Origin: Micromonospora tulbaghiae | Lineage (GTDB): Bacteria > Actinomycetota > Actinomycetes > Mycobacteriales > Micromonosporaceae | Assembly (NCBI RefSeq): GCF_900091605.1 | Contig: NZ_FMCQ01000002.1 | Coordinates: 310,001 to 374,000, forward strand | Reading direction: 5' to 3' | Length of the DNA stretch: 64,000 bases | Shown: one piece after another, positions 7,470 to 16,455 of the stretch | How positions within the stretch are numbered: the stretch's first letter is position 1 | Layout: each line of letters opens with the position of its first letter | Position numbers and translations under genes: made by a program | The notes under the pieces: generated by a model | What the model was told of the DNA's origin: nothing | Database searches by the model: none | Seen by the model: the letters and a program-made list of their open reading frames with translations, nothing else

Positions 7470-9580
7470 GAATCGGTCTCCTCATCGGTCAGCCAGGACC
7501 AGACGCCGGCGCTGCCGCGCGGCACCAGCGCCGCGCCCAGTGTCCGGGCCCAGAACTGCTGGGTGCCGTTCTCGTCCCGCCAGGACCAGAGCCTGCGGGT
7601 GGACAGGTGCAGCGGGTGCTCGCGGGTGACGCCCATCGCCCCGTGCAGTTGGTGCGCGCCCCGCGCCACGAGCGTCGCGGCCCGGCCGGTGAGCACCCGT
7701 GCGGCGGCGACCCGCAGCGGGTCCGGCCCGGCCAGCGCGGCGTCCAGCGCGGTGCCGGCCAGCAGCGTGTGCGCGGTCATCCGGGCCAGCGTCTGCCCGA
7801 CCGCCTGGAACGCCAGCAGCGGCCGGCCGAACTGCTCCCGTGTCGTCACGTGCTGCCGGGTGTGCTCCACAGCGGTCTCCAGCGCGCCGGTGAGCGCGGC
7901 GGCGGTCAGCAGCGCCGCCTCGGCGCGTACCGTCCCGGCGGGCGCGGCACCGGTGAGCCGCATGCCGTCGGTGACCGGCACGTCGACCGTCACGTCGTCG
8001 CGTGGCTCGGCGGCCAGGTTGCGGCCGGGCGTGACCCGGACGCCGGGGTGGTCGGCGGTTACGGCGAACGTCTCGTCGCCCGCGTACACCAGCAGCGTGC
8101 GCGCGGCGGCGACCCACGGCACGCGGGCGGCGGTGCCGCGCAGCCGGCCGCCGGTCACCGCGATCCCGTCGCCGGTGACCACCGTGGCGACGCCGTCGGG
8201 CAGGCCGCGACCGGCGGCGGCGAACTGCCGGGCGGCCAGGACGGTCTCGGCCAGCGGCAGGGAGACGCCGTGGCGGCCCAGCCCGCGTACGAGCGCGGCC
8301 AGGTCGGTGAGCGTGCCGCCCGAGCCGCCCGCGCTCTCCGGCACCGACACGCCGGTCCAGCCCAGCCCGTGCACTGTGGACCAGAGCGTGGGCAGGCCCT
8401 CCGGGTCGCCGCCGTGCCCGCCGAGCACGTCGTCGGTCAGCTCCCGCAGCTCGTCGCCGCCGCGCCGGGGCGACCGGGCGGCGCCCTTGGCGATGATGGT
8501 GCGCAGCACCTCCGTGGTGCCGCCGCGAATCGAGAAACCCGGCGCGGCCAGCAGCCCCTGGGCGAGCAGCCCGGCCGGCCCGTCGGCGTCGGGGTCGGGC
8601 TCGACGTCGAGCACGGTACGGGCGATCTCGTTGACGTCGGCCTCGAACTCGGTGCCCAGGTCCTTCAGCACCGCCGCGGCGTGCACCGGGGCCTGCCCGG
8701 CGTCCAGCTCACCGGCGATGCGCCAGGCCAGGCCGCGCAGCCCGGCCAGCCGGGCCAGCGCCTCACCCAGCGCGGCGTCCGCGTCCCGCCGGTCGGCGCA
8801 CGCGTCGACGGTGGCGGCCAGCAGCGGGTACGTGCTCAGCACCCGCTCCATCCCGCCGCGCTCGAAGGACAACTGCTCGGTGACCTGCGTCCAGCCGTTG
8901 CCGGCGGTGCCCAGCACATGGTCGCCGGGCACGTGCACGTCGTCGAAGACGACCTCGTTGAAGTGGTGCTCGCCGCGCAGGTCGACGATCGGCCGGACGG
9001 TCACGCCGGGCGCGGACATGTCCACGATCAGCTCGGTCAGGCCCTCGTGGCGGTCGCCGCCGGTGCCGGTGCGGCACAGCACGTAGGCGTGCGTCGACCG
9101 GTGCGCGTGGCTGGTCCAGATCTTGCCGCCGGTGAGCAGCCAGCCGTCGCCGTCCGGGCGGGCGGTGGTACGCACCGAGGCGAGGTCGCTGCCGGACTCG
9201 GTCTCGCTCATGCCGAGGCAGAACGTCACCGCACCGGCGGCGATCAGCGGCAGGTACCGCTCGCGCAGCGCGGGGGAGCCGTACCGCAGGACGGCCGGGC
9301 CGATCTGCCGGTCCGCGATCCAGTGCGCGGCCACCGGCGCTCCGGCGCGCAGCAGCTCCTCGGTGACCACCAGCCGGGCCCGGTTCGAGCGGGCCTGCCC
9401 GCCGTACTCGCGCGGCCAGGTCAGGCCGATCCAGCCCCGGTCCGCCAGCGCGCGGCTGAACTCCGTGTCGTACGAGCGCAGCCACGCGTCGCACACCGGC
9501 CGGAACCGGTCGCCGTCGCGCCACTCGCCGACCAGGTCCCGTACCTGCCGGCGCAGCTCACCGAGATCGTCGTCAGTCAT
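7466..9580 (-). CDS. Fused double acyl-CoA dehydrogenase (704 aa)
   Basis: This 704-residue chain contains two acyl-CoA dehydrogenase domains in series. The first (about 1-375) has WIGLTWPREYGG, FCLGMSETESGSD and a C-terminal IRGGTTEVLRTIIA. The second (about 380-704) has WTGVSVPESAGGSGG, REQFGRPLLAFQAVGQ and LHGAMGVTREHPLH. At the place of the usual YEGT catalytic Glu, domain one reads RGGT and domain two reads DENGT. This resembles actinobacterial FadE heteromers, whose two subunit types share active sites, here welded into one polypeptide. It would oxidise a bulky acyl-CoA with FAD. ATG 9580 overlaps the previous stop. Ordinary single-domain dehydrogenases are about 380 residues. Confidence 0.88.
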   Translation of the reverse strand: MTDDDLGELRRQVRDLVGEWRDGDRFRPVCDAWLRSYDTEFSRALADRGWIGLTWPREYGGQARSNRARLVVTEELLRAGAPVAAHWIADRQIGPAVLRYGSPALRERYLPLIAAGAVTFCLGMSETESGSDLASVRTTARPDGDGWLLTGGKIWTSHAHRSTHAYVLCRTGTGGDRHEGLTELIVDMSAPGVTVRPIVDLRGEHHFNEVVFDDVHVPGDHVLGTAGNGWTQVTEQLSFERGGMERVLSTYPLLAATVDACADRRDADAALGEALARLAGLRGLAWRIAGELDAGQAPVHAAAVLKDLGTEFEADVNEIARTVLDVEPDPDADGPAGLLAQGLLAAPGFSIRGGTTEVLRTIIAKGAARSPRRGGDELRELTDDVLGGHGGDPEGLPTLWSTVHGLGWTGVSVPESAGGSGGTLTDLAALVRGLGRHGVSLPLAETVLAARQFAAAGRGLPDGVATVVTGDGIAVTGGRLRGTAARVPWVAAARTLLVYAGDETFAVTADHPGVRVTPGRNLAAEPRDDVTVDVPVTDGMRLTGAAPAGTVRAEAALLTAAALTGALETAVEHTRQHVTTREQFGRPLLAFQAVGQTLARMTAHTLLAGTALDAALAGPDPLRVAAARVLTGRAATLVARGAHQLHGAMGVTREHPLHLSTRRLWSWRDENGTQQFWARTLGAALVPRGSAGVWSWLTDEETDS

Positions 9581-10305
9581 CCTCTGTCCGTTCCCTTCGC
9601 CACTGAGTAGCCGCGTACGGCGGCCCGCCGCAGCACGCCGACGGCCGCGGCGCGTTCGGCGGCACTGACCGGCGGCCGGGGCGCCGCGCCGTCGACCGGT
9701 ACGCCGAGCGCGGTCAGGTGGTCGCGCAGCACCTCGCCGTCCGGCGTGACCTCCTCCAGCCGGGGATCGGCGCCGAGCCGGACCACGCCCCACCGGGTGT
9801 GCAGCCGCACCAGCGCGTCCGGGGCCGGCGCGGCGGTCACGTGCTCGACCGCCCGCACGATCCGGCGCGGATCCGTCGCGCCGTGCAGCAGCACCAGTTC
9901 CCGCGCCGCCGCCGCGATGTCGGCGGCGCCCCCGCCACCGGGCAGCCGCACCGTGGGTCGTTCCCGGGGGCCGAGGTACGACGAGTTGATCCGGCCGCGC
10001 AGGTCGACGTTGCCGGCGTCGAGCACCACCCGGTCGAACCGGTGGCCCATCGCCAGCAGCACGTCGGCGGTGCCGCCCAGCCAGCCGAACCCGCCCGCGA
10101 ACGCCGGATAGTCGGTGGTGCTGGTCGGCACGTCGGCGCCGGACCGGTGCGCGCTGGCGCCGGCCTCGAAGACCTGGCTGAACGGTGCGCCGGGCAGCGC
10201 GTACGCGCACTGGCCGGCGAGCACCGGCCAGTGGAAGCCGGTGAACACCCAGCCGCCGCGCCGGAACTCGCGCGCCGCCCGGACCAGGAAGTCCGCGGTG
10301 GTCAC
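9577..10305 (-). CDS. CoA-transferase family protein, IpdB-like beta subunit
   Basis: This 242-residue protein resembles the beta subunit of class I CoA transferases, closest in layout to IpdB of cholesterol ring degradation (about 250 residues). Visible features are FTGFHWPVLAGQCAYAL near the N terminus, RVVLDAGNVDLRGRINSSYL and VRLPGGGGAADIAAAAREL, the last being the glycine-rich loop before the usual catalytic-Glu region. IpdAB acts as a ring-opening CoA-dependent hydrolase rather than a transferase. GTG 10305 overlaps the alpha-subunit stop (GTGA); a longer ATG start at 10326 would run into that gene. Stop and next start also overlap, so subunit stoichiometry is probably translationally coupled. 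Confidence 0.78.
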   Translation of the reverse strand: MTTADFLVRAAREFRRGGWVFTGFHWPVLAGQCAYALPGAPFSQVFEAGASAHRSGADVPTSTTDYPAFAGGFGWLGGTADVLLAMGHRFDRVVLDAGNVDLRGRINSSYLGPRERPTVRLPGGGGAADIAAAARELVLLHGATDPRRIVRAVEHVTAAPAPDALVRLHTRWGVVRLGADPRLEEVTPDGEVLRDHLTALGVPVDGAAPRPPVSAAERAAAVGVLRRAAVRGYSVAKGTDRG

Positions 10306-11096
10306 AGCACCTCCTCGGCCAGCCATCGCCGGAAGCCGTCAGCAGTGGCCGAGCAGCGCGCGTACCGCTGGTACGCCTGCACGTCGCGCGGGTACCGGCC
10401 GACCGCGCCGTCCGGGCGTACCGCGCCGGGGGATTCGACCACCGCGTCGACGAGCAGCCCGGGAATGCTGATCCCGGCGGCGCGTACCGTCTCGGCGTCG
10501 GTGACCTGCTCGGCGACGAGCACGGTGCGGCGGGCCGCCTGGGCGGCGACGAGCACCTCACCCAGCGGGCCGCGGATCACCCCGTTGCCGTCGGCGTCGG
10601 CAAGGTCCACGTGGACGAACGCCACGTCGGGCCGCTCCGCGCGGACCACCCGGGCCGCCCCGAACGCCGAGTCCACCCGGGACAGCCGGCCCCGGCTCCA
10701 GTCCTCGTCCAGGTAGCCGGTGCCGGGCAGGTCCGGCACCGGCATGAACGGCACCCGCCAGGCGCCGGCCGTCAGCGCGGCGGTGAGCAGCCCGAGGCTC
10801 AGCTCGTGCAGCGTGACGCGGTTGTCGCCGTCCTGCGCGGCGCGGCGGAAGTTCCAGGCGGGCGCCGGGCCGACCGGGCTCCAGCAGTGGCCGTACGTCG
10901 CCGACCGCAGCACCCCGGCGCCGAGCAACTGGTCCATCAACAGCCCGCCGGAGGCGATCACCACGTCCACGTCCCGGATCCGCTGCCGGATCATCTCGTG
11001 GCCCACGGCGAACAGCTGCGCGCCGAAGTTGCCCAGGTAGACCCGCCGGCCGGGGCGTACGTGCGCGGCCACGACGTCGGCGAGTGCGCGGCTCAC
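10302..11096 (-). CDS. CoA-transferase family protein, IpdA-like alpha subunit
   Basis: This 264-residue protein is the partner of the gene downstream. It has GRRVYLGNFGAQLFAVGHEMIRQ at the N terminus, VVIASGGLLMDQLLGAG, ADAFGAARVVRAERPDVA-like sequence (DSAFGAARVVRAERPDVA) and FVHVDLADADGNGVIRGP, the pattern of class I CoA-transferase alpha subunits. Adjacent alpha and beta genes, both smaller than fused CoA transferases, match the IpdA/IpdB arrangement. By analogy it may hydrolyse a cyclic beta-keto acyl-CoA (retro-Claisen ring opening) or move CoA between acids. GTG 11096 overlaps the SDR stop. The substrate is unknown. Confidence 0.78.
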   Translation of the reverse strand: MSRALADVVAAHVRPGRRVYLGNFGAQLFAVGHEMIRQRIRDVDVVIASGGLLMDQLLGAGVLRSATYGHCWSPVGPAPAWNFRRAAQDGDNRVTLHELSLGLLTAALTAGAWRVPFMPVPDLPGTGYLDEDWSRGRLSRVDSAFGAARVVRAERPDVAFVHVDLADADGNGVIRGPLGEVLVAAQAARRTVLVAEQVTDAETVRAAGISIPGLLVDAVVESPGAVRPDGAVGRYPRDVQAYQRYARCSATADGFRRWLAEEVL

Positions 11097-11923
11097 CGGT
11101 ACGCCTCCGCCAGCATGTGCAGCCCCGGGCCCAGGTGCGCGCCGCCGTCGAGCTGGATGAGCTGGCCGGTCATCATGGCGGCGGCCGGGCCGCCCAGGAA
11201 CGCCACCAGCTCGGCGACCTCCTCGACGCGGGTCGGGCGGCGCAGCGGCGTGGCCCGGTCCACCAGGTTGTCCCGTACGTGCCGGTCCGCCTCGGCGTCG
11301 AGCGCGGCGGTGAGCACCGTGCCCGGTCCGAGGCAGTTGAGCCGGATGCCGTCGGCGGCCCACTCCAGCGCCAGCGTGCGGGTCAGCCCCAGCACGCCGG
11401 CACGGGCGGCGACGGCGTGCGCCATGCCCTGGCCGCCGCGTTCCACACCGGACAGCGACATGTTCACCACCGCCCCGCGGGTACGCCGCAGGTACGGGTA
11501 CGCGGCGGTGGTGAGGTGGAAGACGCTGGTCAGGTTCAGGTCGACGACTGCCGCCCAGCCGCGCGCCGAGATCCGCGTGGCGGGGGCGAAGAACTGCCCG
11601 CCGGCATTGTTCACCAGCAGGTCGATGCCGTGCGCGTCGCCCACCTCGGCGATGGTGGCGGCGGCCCGGTCGTGGTCGCGGACGTCGCAGACCGCGTACG
11701 TGTAGCGCCCGTCCCCGGTGGCCGCCTCGCCGGTGATCGCCTCGCCGGTGGCGGCGAGCGTGTCCGCGTGCCGGCCCAGCCCGGTCACGTGGGCGCCCAG
11801 CTCGACCAGGCGCACGGCGACCGCCCGGCCGATGCCGCTGCCGGCGCCGGTCACCACCGCGTGCCGTCCGGCGAGCACACCCGCGCGGAGCACGCCCACG
11901 CCGGTGTCCGCTGCCCGCGTCAC
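11093..11923 (-). CDS. SDR oxidoreductase, 2,4-dienoyl-CoA reductase-like, without the YxxxK pair
   Basis: This 276-residue short-chain dehydrogenase has the Rossmann motif VVTGAGSGIG (about 24-33), LLVNNAGGQFF and a C-terminal QLIQLDGGAHLGPG. The normal catalytic YxxxK is replaced: the helix reads GMAHAVAARAGVLGLTR, so His stands for Tyr and Arg/Ala for Lys. Substitution of this helix is familiar from 2,4-dienoyl-CoA-reductase-type SDRs, which use a different hydride/proton mechanism. That function would fit the neighbouring beta-oxidation genes, by removing ring or chain double bonds. GTG 11923 overlaps the dehydrogenase stop by four bases. Confidence 0.82.
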   Translation of the reverse strand: MTRAADTGVGVLRAGVLAGRHAVVTGAGSGIGRAVAVRLVELGAHVTGLGRHADTLAATGEAITGEAATGDGRYTYAVCDVRDHDRAAATIAEVGDAHGIDLLVNNAGGQFFAPATRISARGWAAVVDLNLTSVFHLTTAAYPYLRRTRGAVVNMSLSGVERGGQGMAHAVAARAGVLGLTRTLALEWAADGIRLNCLGPGTVLTAALDAEADRHVRDNLVDRATPLRRPTRVEEVAELVAFLGGPAAAMMTGQLIQLDGGAHLGPGLHMLAEAYR

Positions 11924-13323
11924 CGGGCGGCCCTCGCCTCGCCGATCGCCTGCCGTCGCAGCAGTTGCGCCGGGCGGTAGCGGGGGTCGCCGAACGCGTC
12001 GGCCATCGACCGCAGCGCCTCGTACACGGTCGCCGCCCCGGCGGACCGCAGCGTCTCGAACGGCCCGCGCGGGTGGTTCATCGCCAGGCGCAGCGCCGCG
12101 TCCACGTCGTCGGCGGTGGCGGTGCCCTCCTCGACCACTGCGGCGGCCTCGTTCACCAGGCAGTAAGCGAGCCGGTCGCCGACCAGGCCGGGCAGCGCCG
12201 GCACCCGCACCGACGGCGCGCCGAGGTGGTCGAGCAGCCGGTTGACGAAGCCGGGGACGGCGATGCCCGCGACCGGGTCCTCGACCACCTCGGCGAACAC
12301 GGCGTCGTCGGCGCGCCGGTGCAGCCGGATCCAGCCGACCTCCGGGGGCAGCACCTCGGCCCAGCCGGCGTCCGAGCTGTCCAGCACCACGTTCTGGCGC
12401 GCCGCCAGCCGGGCGAGCTCCGCCACCCGCTGCGGGGTCGGCGCGCCGAGGGCGACCACGCGGGCCGCCGGACCGTTCGGTGGCCCGGGCCGCCGGACGA
12501 CCCGGGCGTTGGCCTCGCGCGGCGGCTCGGTGGCGTGGTCGTAGAAGCCGCGGCCGGCGGCCTTGCCGGTCAGGCCGGCCCGGACCAGGCCGCGTACCTG
12601 GGGGATGGGCCGGTAGCGGGGGTCGCCGAACTCGCGCAGCGCGGTCTCCGAGGACGCCAGGTGGGTGTGCAGTCCGGTGAAGTCCAGCAGTTGCAGCGGT
12701 CCCATCGGGTGCCCGAGCGCGCCCCGGGCGACCGCGTCCACCACCGCCGCCTCGACGCCCTGCGCGAGGAGGAGTTGCGCCTCGTAGTACAGCGGCCGGC
12801 AGACCCGGTTGACGATGAAGTTCGGCGAGTCCCGGCACACCACGGCGGTCTTGCCGAGCGAGTCCACGAGCGCCAGCGCCCGCCGTACGGTCGCCTCGCC
12901 GGTGGCCGCGCCGACGATCACCTCCACCAGGCGCATCCGGGTGGGCGGGTTGAAGAAGTGCAGCCCGAGCAGGCGTTCCGGGGCACCGAACGCGCGGCCC
13001 ATCTCGTTGACGCTCAGCGACGACGTGTTGGAGGCGACGAGCAGGTCCGGCCCGCCGGCGGCGGCGACCCGGGCGAGCAGGTCGCGCTTGGCGGCCATGT
13101 CCTCCACGATCGCCTCGATCAGCACGTCGGCGCCGGCGAGCGCGGTCTCGACGTCGGCGGCGGCGTCGAGGTCGCCGGTCGCGCCGTCGGCGCGGATCCG
13201 CTCCAGGCCGGCGCGGCCCAGCTCAGCGGTGGCGTCGACGACCCGTACGGTGTGCCCCGCCGCGGCGAGGACCTGCGCGATGCCCCGGCCCATCGGGCCC
13301 AGGCCGACCACGACGGCGATCAC
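11920..13323 (-). CDS. 3-hydroxyacyl-CoA dehydrogenase
   Basis: This 467-residue protein starts with the NAD-binding motif VVVGLGPMGRGIAQVLAAAGH. It then has LVASNTSSLSVNEMG and GLHFFNPPTRMRLVEVI, the conserved 3HCDH motif with catalytic His. Two C-terminal 3HCDH domains follow (around residues 185-280 and 375-465), each with a variant of NRVCRPLYYEAQLLL or NEAAAVVEEGTATADDVDAAL. Standalone bacterial HADH is about 285 residues; this long form with a duplicated C-terminal domain resembles PaaH/PaaC-type enzymes. It oxidises 3-hydroxyacyl-CoA to 3-ketoacyl-CoA for the thiolase encoded just upstream. GTG 13323 overlaps the thiolase stop. Confidence 0.9.
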   Translation of the reverse strand: MIAVVVGLGPMGRGIAQVLAAAGHTVRVVDATAELGRAGLERIRADGATGDLDAAADVETALAGADVLIEAIVEDMAAKRDLLARVAAAGGPDLLVASNTSSLSVNEMGRAFGAPERLLGLHFFNPPTRMRLVEVIVGAATGEATVRRALALVDSLGKTAVVCRDSPNFIVNRVCRPLYYEAQLLLAQGVEAAVVDAVARGALGHPMGPLQLLDFTGLHTHLASSETALREFGDPRYRPIPQVRGLVRAGLTGKAAGRGFYDHATEPPREANARVVRRPGPPNGPAARVVALGAPTPQRVAELARLAARQNVVLDSSDAGWAEVLPPEVGWIRLHRRADDAVFAEVVEDPVAGIAVPGFVNRLLDHLGAPSVRVPALPGLVGDRLAYCLVNEAAAVVEEGTATADDVDAALRLAMNHPRGPFETLRSAGAATVYEALRSMADAFGDPRYRPAQLLRRQAIGEARAAR

Positions 13324-14486
13324 CGGGTCACCCGCTCGATCACCGCGGCGATGCCCTGCCCGCCGCCCACACACAGGCTCGCCACGCCGTACCGGCCGTC
13401 GCGGCGGGCCAGTTCGTGCAGCAGCGAGACGACGAGCCGGGCGCCGCTCTGGCCGGTCGGGTGGCCGAGGGCGATGCCGCCGCCGTTGACGTTGACCCGT
13501 TCCTCGTCCAGGCCCAGCGCGCGGACGTTCTGCACGATCTGCGCGGCGAACGCCTCGTTGATCTCGAACAGATCCACGTCACCGACGGTCAGGCCGGCCC
13601 GGCGCAGGGCCAGGGGAATGGCCTCGGCCGGTCCGACGCCCATCATGGTCGGGTCGACGCCGACGGCCGCGAACCCGACGATCCGGCCCAGCGGGGTCAG
13701 CCCGTGCCGCCGTACCGCCTCGCCGCTCGCCACCACGAGCGCCGCCGCGCCGTCGGCCATCTGGCTGGCGTTGCCGGCCGTGACGGTGCCGCCGTCGGTG
13801 AACGACGGGCGGAGCCGGGCGAGCCGTTCCGGTGTGGTGTCGGGGCGTACCGTCTCGTCCCGGTCCAGCTCGTCGAGCGGCAGGACCTCCTGCGCCGTCG
13901 CGCCGGACTCCCAGGCCCGGGCCAGCCGCTGGTGGCTGCGCGCCGACCAGGCGTCCTGGTCGGCGCGGGACACGCCGAACTCGCGGGCCACCTTCTCCGC
14001 CGTCTCGCCCATGCTCATGCCGCAGATCGGGTCGGTGCCGCCGTCGCGCCAGCCGTCCTGGAGCAGGACGTCGCCGCGGCGCACGCCGTCCCAGCGCAGC
14101 GTGTACGGCGCCAGGTAGGGCATCGTGCTCATGCTCTCGGCGGCCACCGCCAGCGCCACGTCGGCCTCGCCGGACAGTACCGACCGGTGCGCGAGCTGCA
14201 CCGCCTTGAGGCCGGAGGCGCACGCCATGTTGATCGTCTGCGCGGGTGCGGGTACCGGCACGCCCGCCGCGAGCGAGATCTGCCGTCCCGGGTTCGGGCC
14301 GTTGCCGGCCTGGCGGCAGTTGGCCACCACCGTCTCGTCCACCGCCTCGGCGGGCACGCCGGCCCGCGCCAGCGCCTCGGCGCCGGCCAGCCCGCCCAGG
14401 CGTACCACCCGCACGTCGCGCAGCGCGCCGCCGTACCGGCCGTGCGGGGTACGCACGGCGCCGACCAGGAACGCTTGCCTGTCCAT
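13320..14486 (-). CDS. Acetyl-CoA acyltransferase (thiolase)
   Basis: This 388-residue thiolase has the acyl-accepting cysteine in NMACASGLKAVQLAHRS (about 90), GNASQMADGAAALVVAS (about 240), the His motif NVNGGGIALGHPTGQSGAR (about 340) and the second Cys in LCVGGGQGIAAV (about 375). All catalytic residues are present, so it should be an active degradative thiolase that cleaves 3-ketoacyl-CoA with CoA. ATG 14486 shares its first base with the last base of the ligase stop codon. Its place between the ligase and the hydroxyacyl-CoA dehydrogenase gives a full beta-oxidation set in one operon. Confidence 0.92.
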   Translation of the reverse strand: MDRQAFLVGAVRTPHGRYGGALRDVRVVRLGGLAGAEALARAGVPAEAVDETVVANCRQAGNGPNPGRQISLAAGVPVPAPAQTINMACASGLKAVQLAHRSVLSGEADVALAVAAESMSTMPYLAPYTLRWDGVRRGDVLLQDGWRDGGTDPICGMSMGETAEKVAREFGVSRADQDAWSARSHQRLARAWESGATAQEVLPLDELDRDETVRPDTTPERLARLRPSFTDGGTVTAGNASQMADGAAALVVASGEAVRRHGLTPLGRIVGFAAVGVDPTMMGVGPAEAIPLALRRAGLTVGDVDLFEINEAFAAQIVQNVRALGLDEERVNVNGGGIALGHPTGQSGARLVVSLLHELARRDGRYGVASLCVGGGQGIAAVIERVTR

Positions 14487-15820
14487 CACGGAGCCTCTCG
14501 GTCGGCGCGTACGACGCGCTTGCTCTTGTGGGTGCTGCGCGGCAGCGTGCCCTCGGCGACGGTCTCCACCACCGCGCGCACGGTCAGCTCGGCGCGCACG
14601 GCGTGCGCCAGCTCGCGGGCGACCCGCTGGTCGTCGCCGGTCACCTCGACGCGCAGCTTGATGCCGGTGAGGTAGCCGGTCGCCGGGTCGGTGACGTCCT
14701 CGTCGAGGACGATGAGGTATTCGCCGCACGTGCCGGGGGTGGCGCGGACCACCTGCTCGACGGCGGACGGGAACAGGTTCACCCCGCGTACCACGAGCAT
14801 GTCGTCGGCCCGGCCGACGACGCCGCCGGGCAGGCGGGCGAGCGTGCGCCCGCACGGGCAGGCGGCGCTGTCGCGGACCACCACGTCGCCGGTGGCCCAG
14901 CGCACCAGCGGCGTCGCCCGCTTGTCCAGGTGGGTCAGCACCAGCAGGCCGGGCGTGCCGTCGGGCACCGGCTCGTGGGTGTACGGGTCGAGCACCTCCG
15001 CGTACGCGAAGTCCTCGGCCAGGTGGCCACCGGCCTGTTCCTCGCACTCCCAGGCGATCGGCTGGAACTCCAGGCTGCCGTACCCGTCGAAGCACTTCGC
15101 GCCCCACCGCTGCTCGATGTGCGCGCGGGTGGCCGGCACCCCGGCGCCCGGTTCGCCGCCGACCTGGATCCGCCGCACCGGCGAGTGGCGCAGCGGGGTG
15201 CCGGCGCGTTCCGCGGTCTCGGCCAGGTGCAGCATGAACGACGGTGTGCCGCCGACGGCTGTGGTGCCGTACCGGAAGATGGTGTCGATCTGACGCTGGG
15301 TGTCGCCGGATCCGGCGGGCAGCAGCGTCACGCCGATGCGCTGGTAGCCGGCGGTCGCGCCGAGCCCGCCGACGAACCAGGCGTAGCTGAACAGGCACTG
15401 GTACACGTCGGTGTCCCGGACGCCCTGGCTGTACGCGGCCCGCGCGTACAGGTCGGCCCAGCGGTCCAGGTCGTGCGCGGTCCACAGCACCGGTGTCGGG
15501 TTCGAGGTGGTGCCGGAGGAGAAGTGCACCCGGCGGCGGTCGGCGACCGGCGCCGCGACGGCGCTGCCCCACGGCGGGTGGGCGGCCAGGTCGGCCACGT
15601 AGTCGGCCTTGCCGACCAGCGGCAGACGGCGCAGGTCGGCGAGTTCGCGGACGTCGCCCGGGTGGAAGCCGAGCGCGTCCCACCGGGTCCGGTAGAAGTC
15701 GCTGGCGGCGTACACGTAGGACAGTTGCGCCCTCAGCCGGGTGAGCTGGTACGCGGCCAGCCGCTCGCGGGGCCACGTCTCGGCCTCGTGCCAGTGGCGC
15801 TCGGAGAGCGGCCCGGTCAT
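14486..15820 (-). CDS. PaaK-type acyl-CoA ligase (adenylate-forming)
   Basis: This 444-residue protein is of the phenylacetate-CoA ligase class. It carries the ATP-binding loop HFSSGTTSNPTPVLWT (about 90), FDGYGSLEFQPIAWECEE, a Cys pair in ACPCGRTLARL, DMLVVRGVNLFPSAVEQ, and a C-terminal lysine region TLPRSTHKSKRVV. It would activate the entry acid of the pathway to its CoA thioester with ATP. PaaK-family substrates are mostly aromatic or alicyclic acids, which fits the ring-opening IpdAB-like pair downstream. ATG 15820 overlaps the TetR stop. The specific acid is not predictable. Confidence 0.87.
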   Translation of the reverse strand: MTGPLSERHWHEAETWPRERLAAYQLTRLRAQLSYVYAASDFYRTRWDALGFHPGDVRELADLRRLPLVGKADYVADLAAHPPWGSAVAAPVADRRRVHFSSGTTSNPTPVLWTAHDLDRWADLYARAAYSQGVRDTDVYQCLFSYAWFVGGLGATAGYQRIGVTLLPAGSGDTQRQIDTIFRYGTTAVGGTPSFMLHLAETAERAGTPLRHSPVRRIQVGGEPGAGVPATRAHIEQRWGAKCFDGYGSLEFQPIAWECEEQAGGHLAEDFAYAEVLDPYTHEPVPDGTPGLLVLTHLDKRATPLVRWATGDVVVRDSAACPCGRTLARLPGGVVGRADDMLVVRGVNLFPSAVEQVVRATPGTCGEYLIVLDEDVTDPATGYLTGIKLRVEVTGDDQRVARELAHAVRAELTVRAVVETVAEGTLPRSTHKSKRVVRADREAP

Positions 15821-16455
15821 CGCGGGCTCCGGCGCAGCCCGCCGACGATGAAGTCGGCGTACTCGTCGGCGAGTCGCTGGCGGGTGTTGTAGTCGCCGCG
15901 CTGCGGGTCGTACCAGAGGCTGATCCAGTTCAGCGCGCCGAGCAGCGGCTTGGTGGCCAGCCGGCTGTCCACCTCGCGGAACTCCCCGGCCTCGCGGCCC
16001 TCGTCGATGACGTCGGCGAAGATCTGCTCGTACCGGTCGCGCATGGCGATCACGGTCTCCAGGGCCTGCTGCTGGGCGGGCGCCTCGCCGAGGCGGCGCA
16101 TCTCGACCGCGCGCATCGCCACCCGCTGGAACGAGTTGCGGGTCATCATCAGCCCGGCGTGGTGGTGCGCCATCCGCCAGAGCCGGGTGGCCGGGTCGAG
16201 GCCGCCGTTGCCGGCGATCGGCTCGATGCCGTCGATCAGCTCCTGCATGCCGGCGGTGACGATGTCCAGGAAGACGTCCGCCTTGGCCCGGTAGTAGTGG
16301 TAGACGCGGCCCTTGGTGGCGCCCATCTCGCGGGCGATGTCGTCGATCGTGGTGGCCGCGTACCCGTTGCGGGTGAACGCGGTGGCGGCCGCCTCCAGGA
16401 TGTCCCGCCGGCCGGGGGCGGGCAGATGCGCGGCGGTGTCGTCGTCGGCGGTCAT
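15817..16455 (-). CDS. TetR-family transcriptional regulator
   Basis: This 212-residue protein has an N-terminal helix-turn-helix: RRDILEAAATAFTRNGY, TTIDDIAREMGATKGRVYHY, then YRAKADVFLDIV. The C-terminal domain, with repeated WRMAHHHAG and LNWISLWYDPQRGDY segments, resembles TetR regulators of fatty-acid or aromatic CoA catabolism that sense acyl-CoA. It lies inside the operon it probably controls. Two copies of CATAC-N6-GTATG in the divergent promoter region (18485-18500, 18604-18619) are the best candidate operators. ATG 16455 overlaps the previous stop. Confidence 0.9.
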   Translation of the reverse strand: MTADDDTAAHLPAPGRRDILEAAATAFTRNGYAATTIDDIAREMGATKGRVYHYYRAKADVFLDIVTAGMQELIDGIEPIAGNGGLDPATRLWRMAHHHAGLMMTRNSFQRVAMRAVEMRRLGEAPAQQQALETVIAMRDRYEQIFADVIDEGREAGEFREVDSRLATKPLLGALNWISLWYDPQRGDYNTRQRLADEYADFIVGGLRRSPR

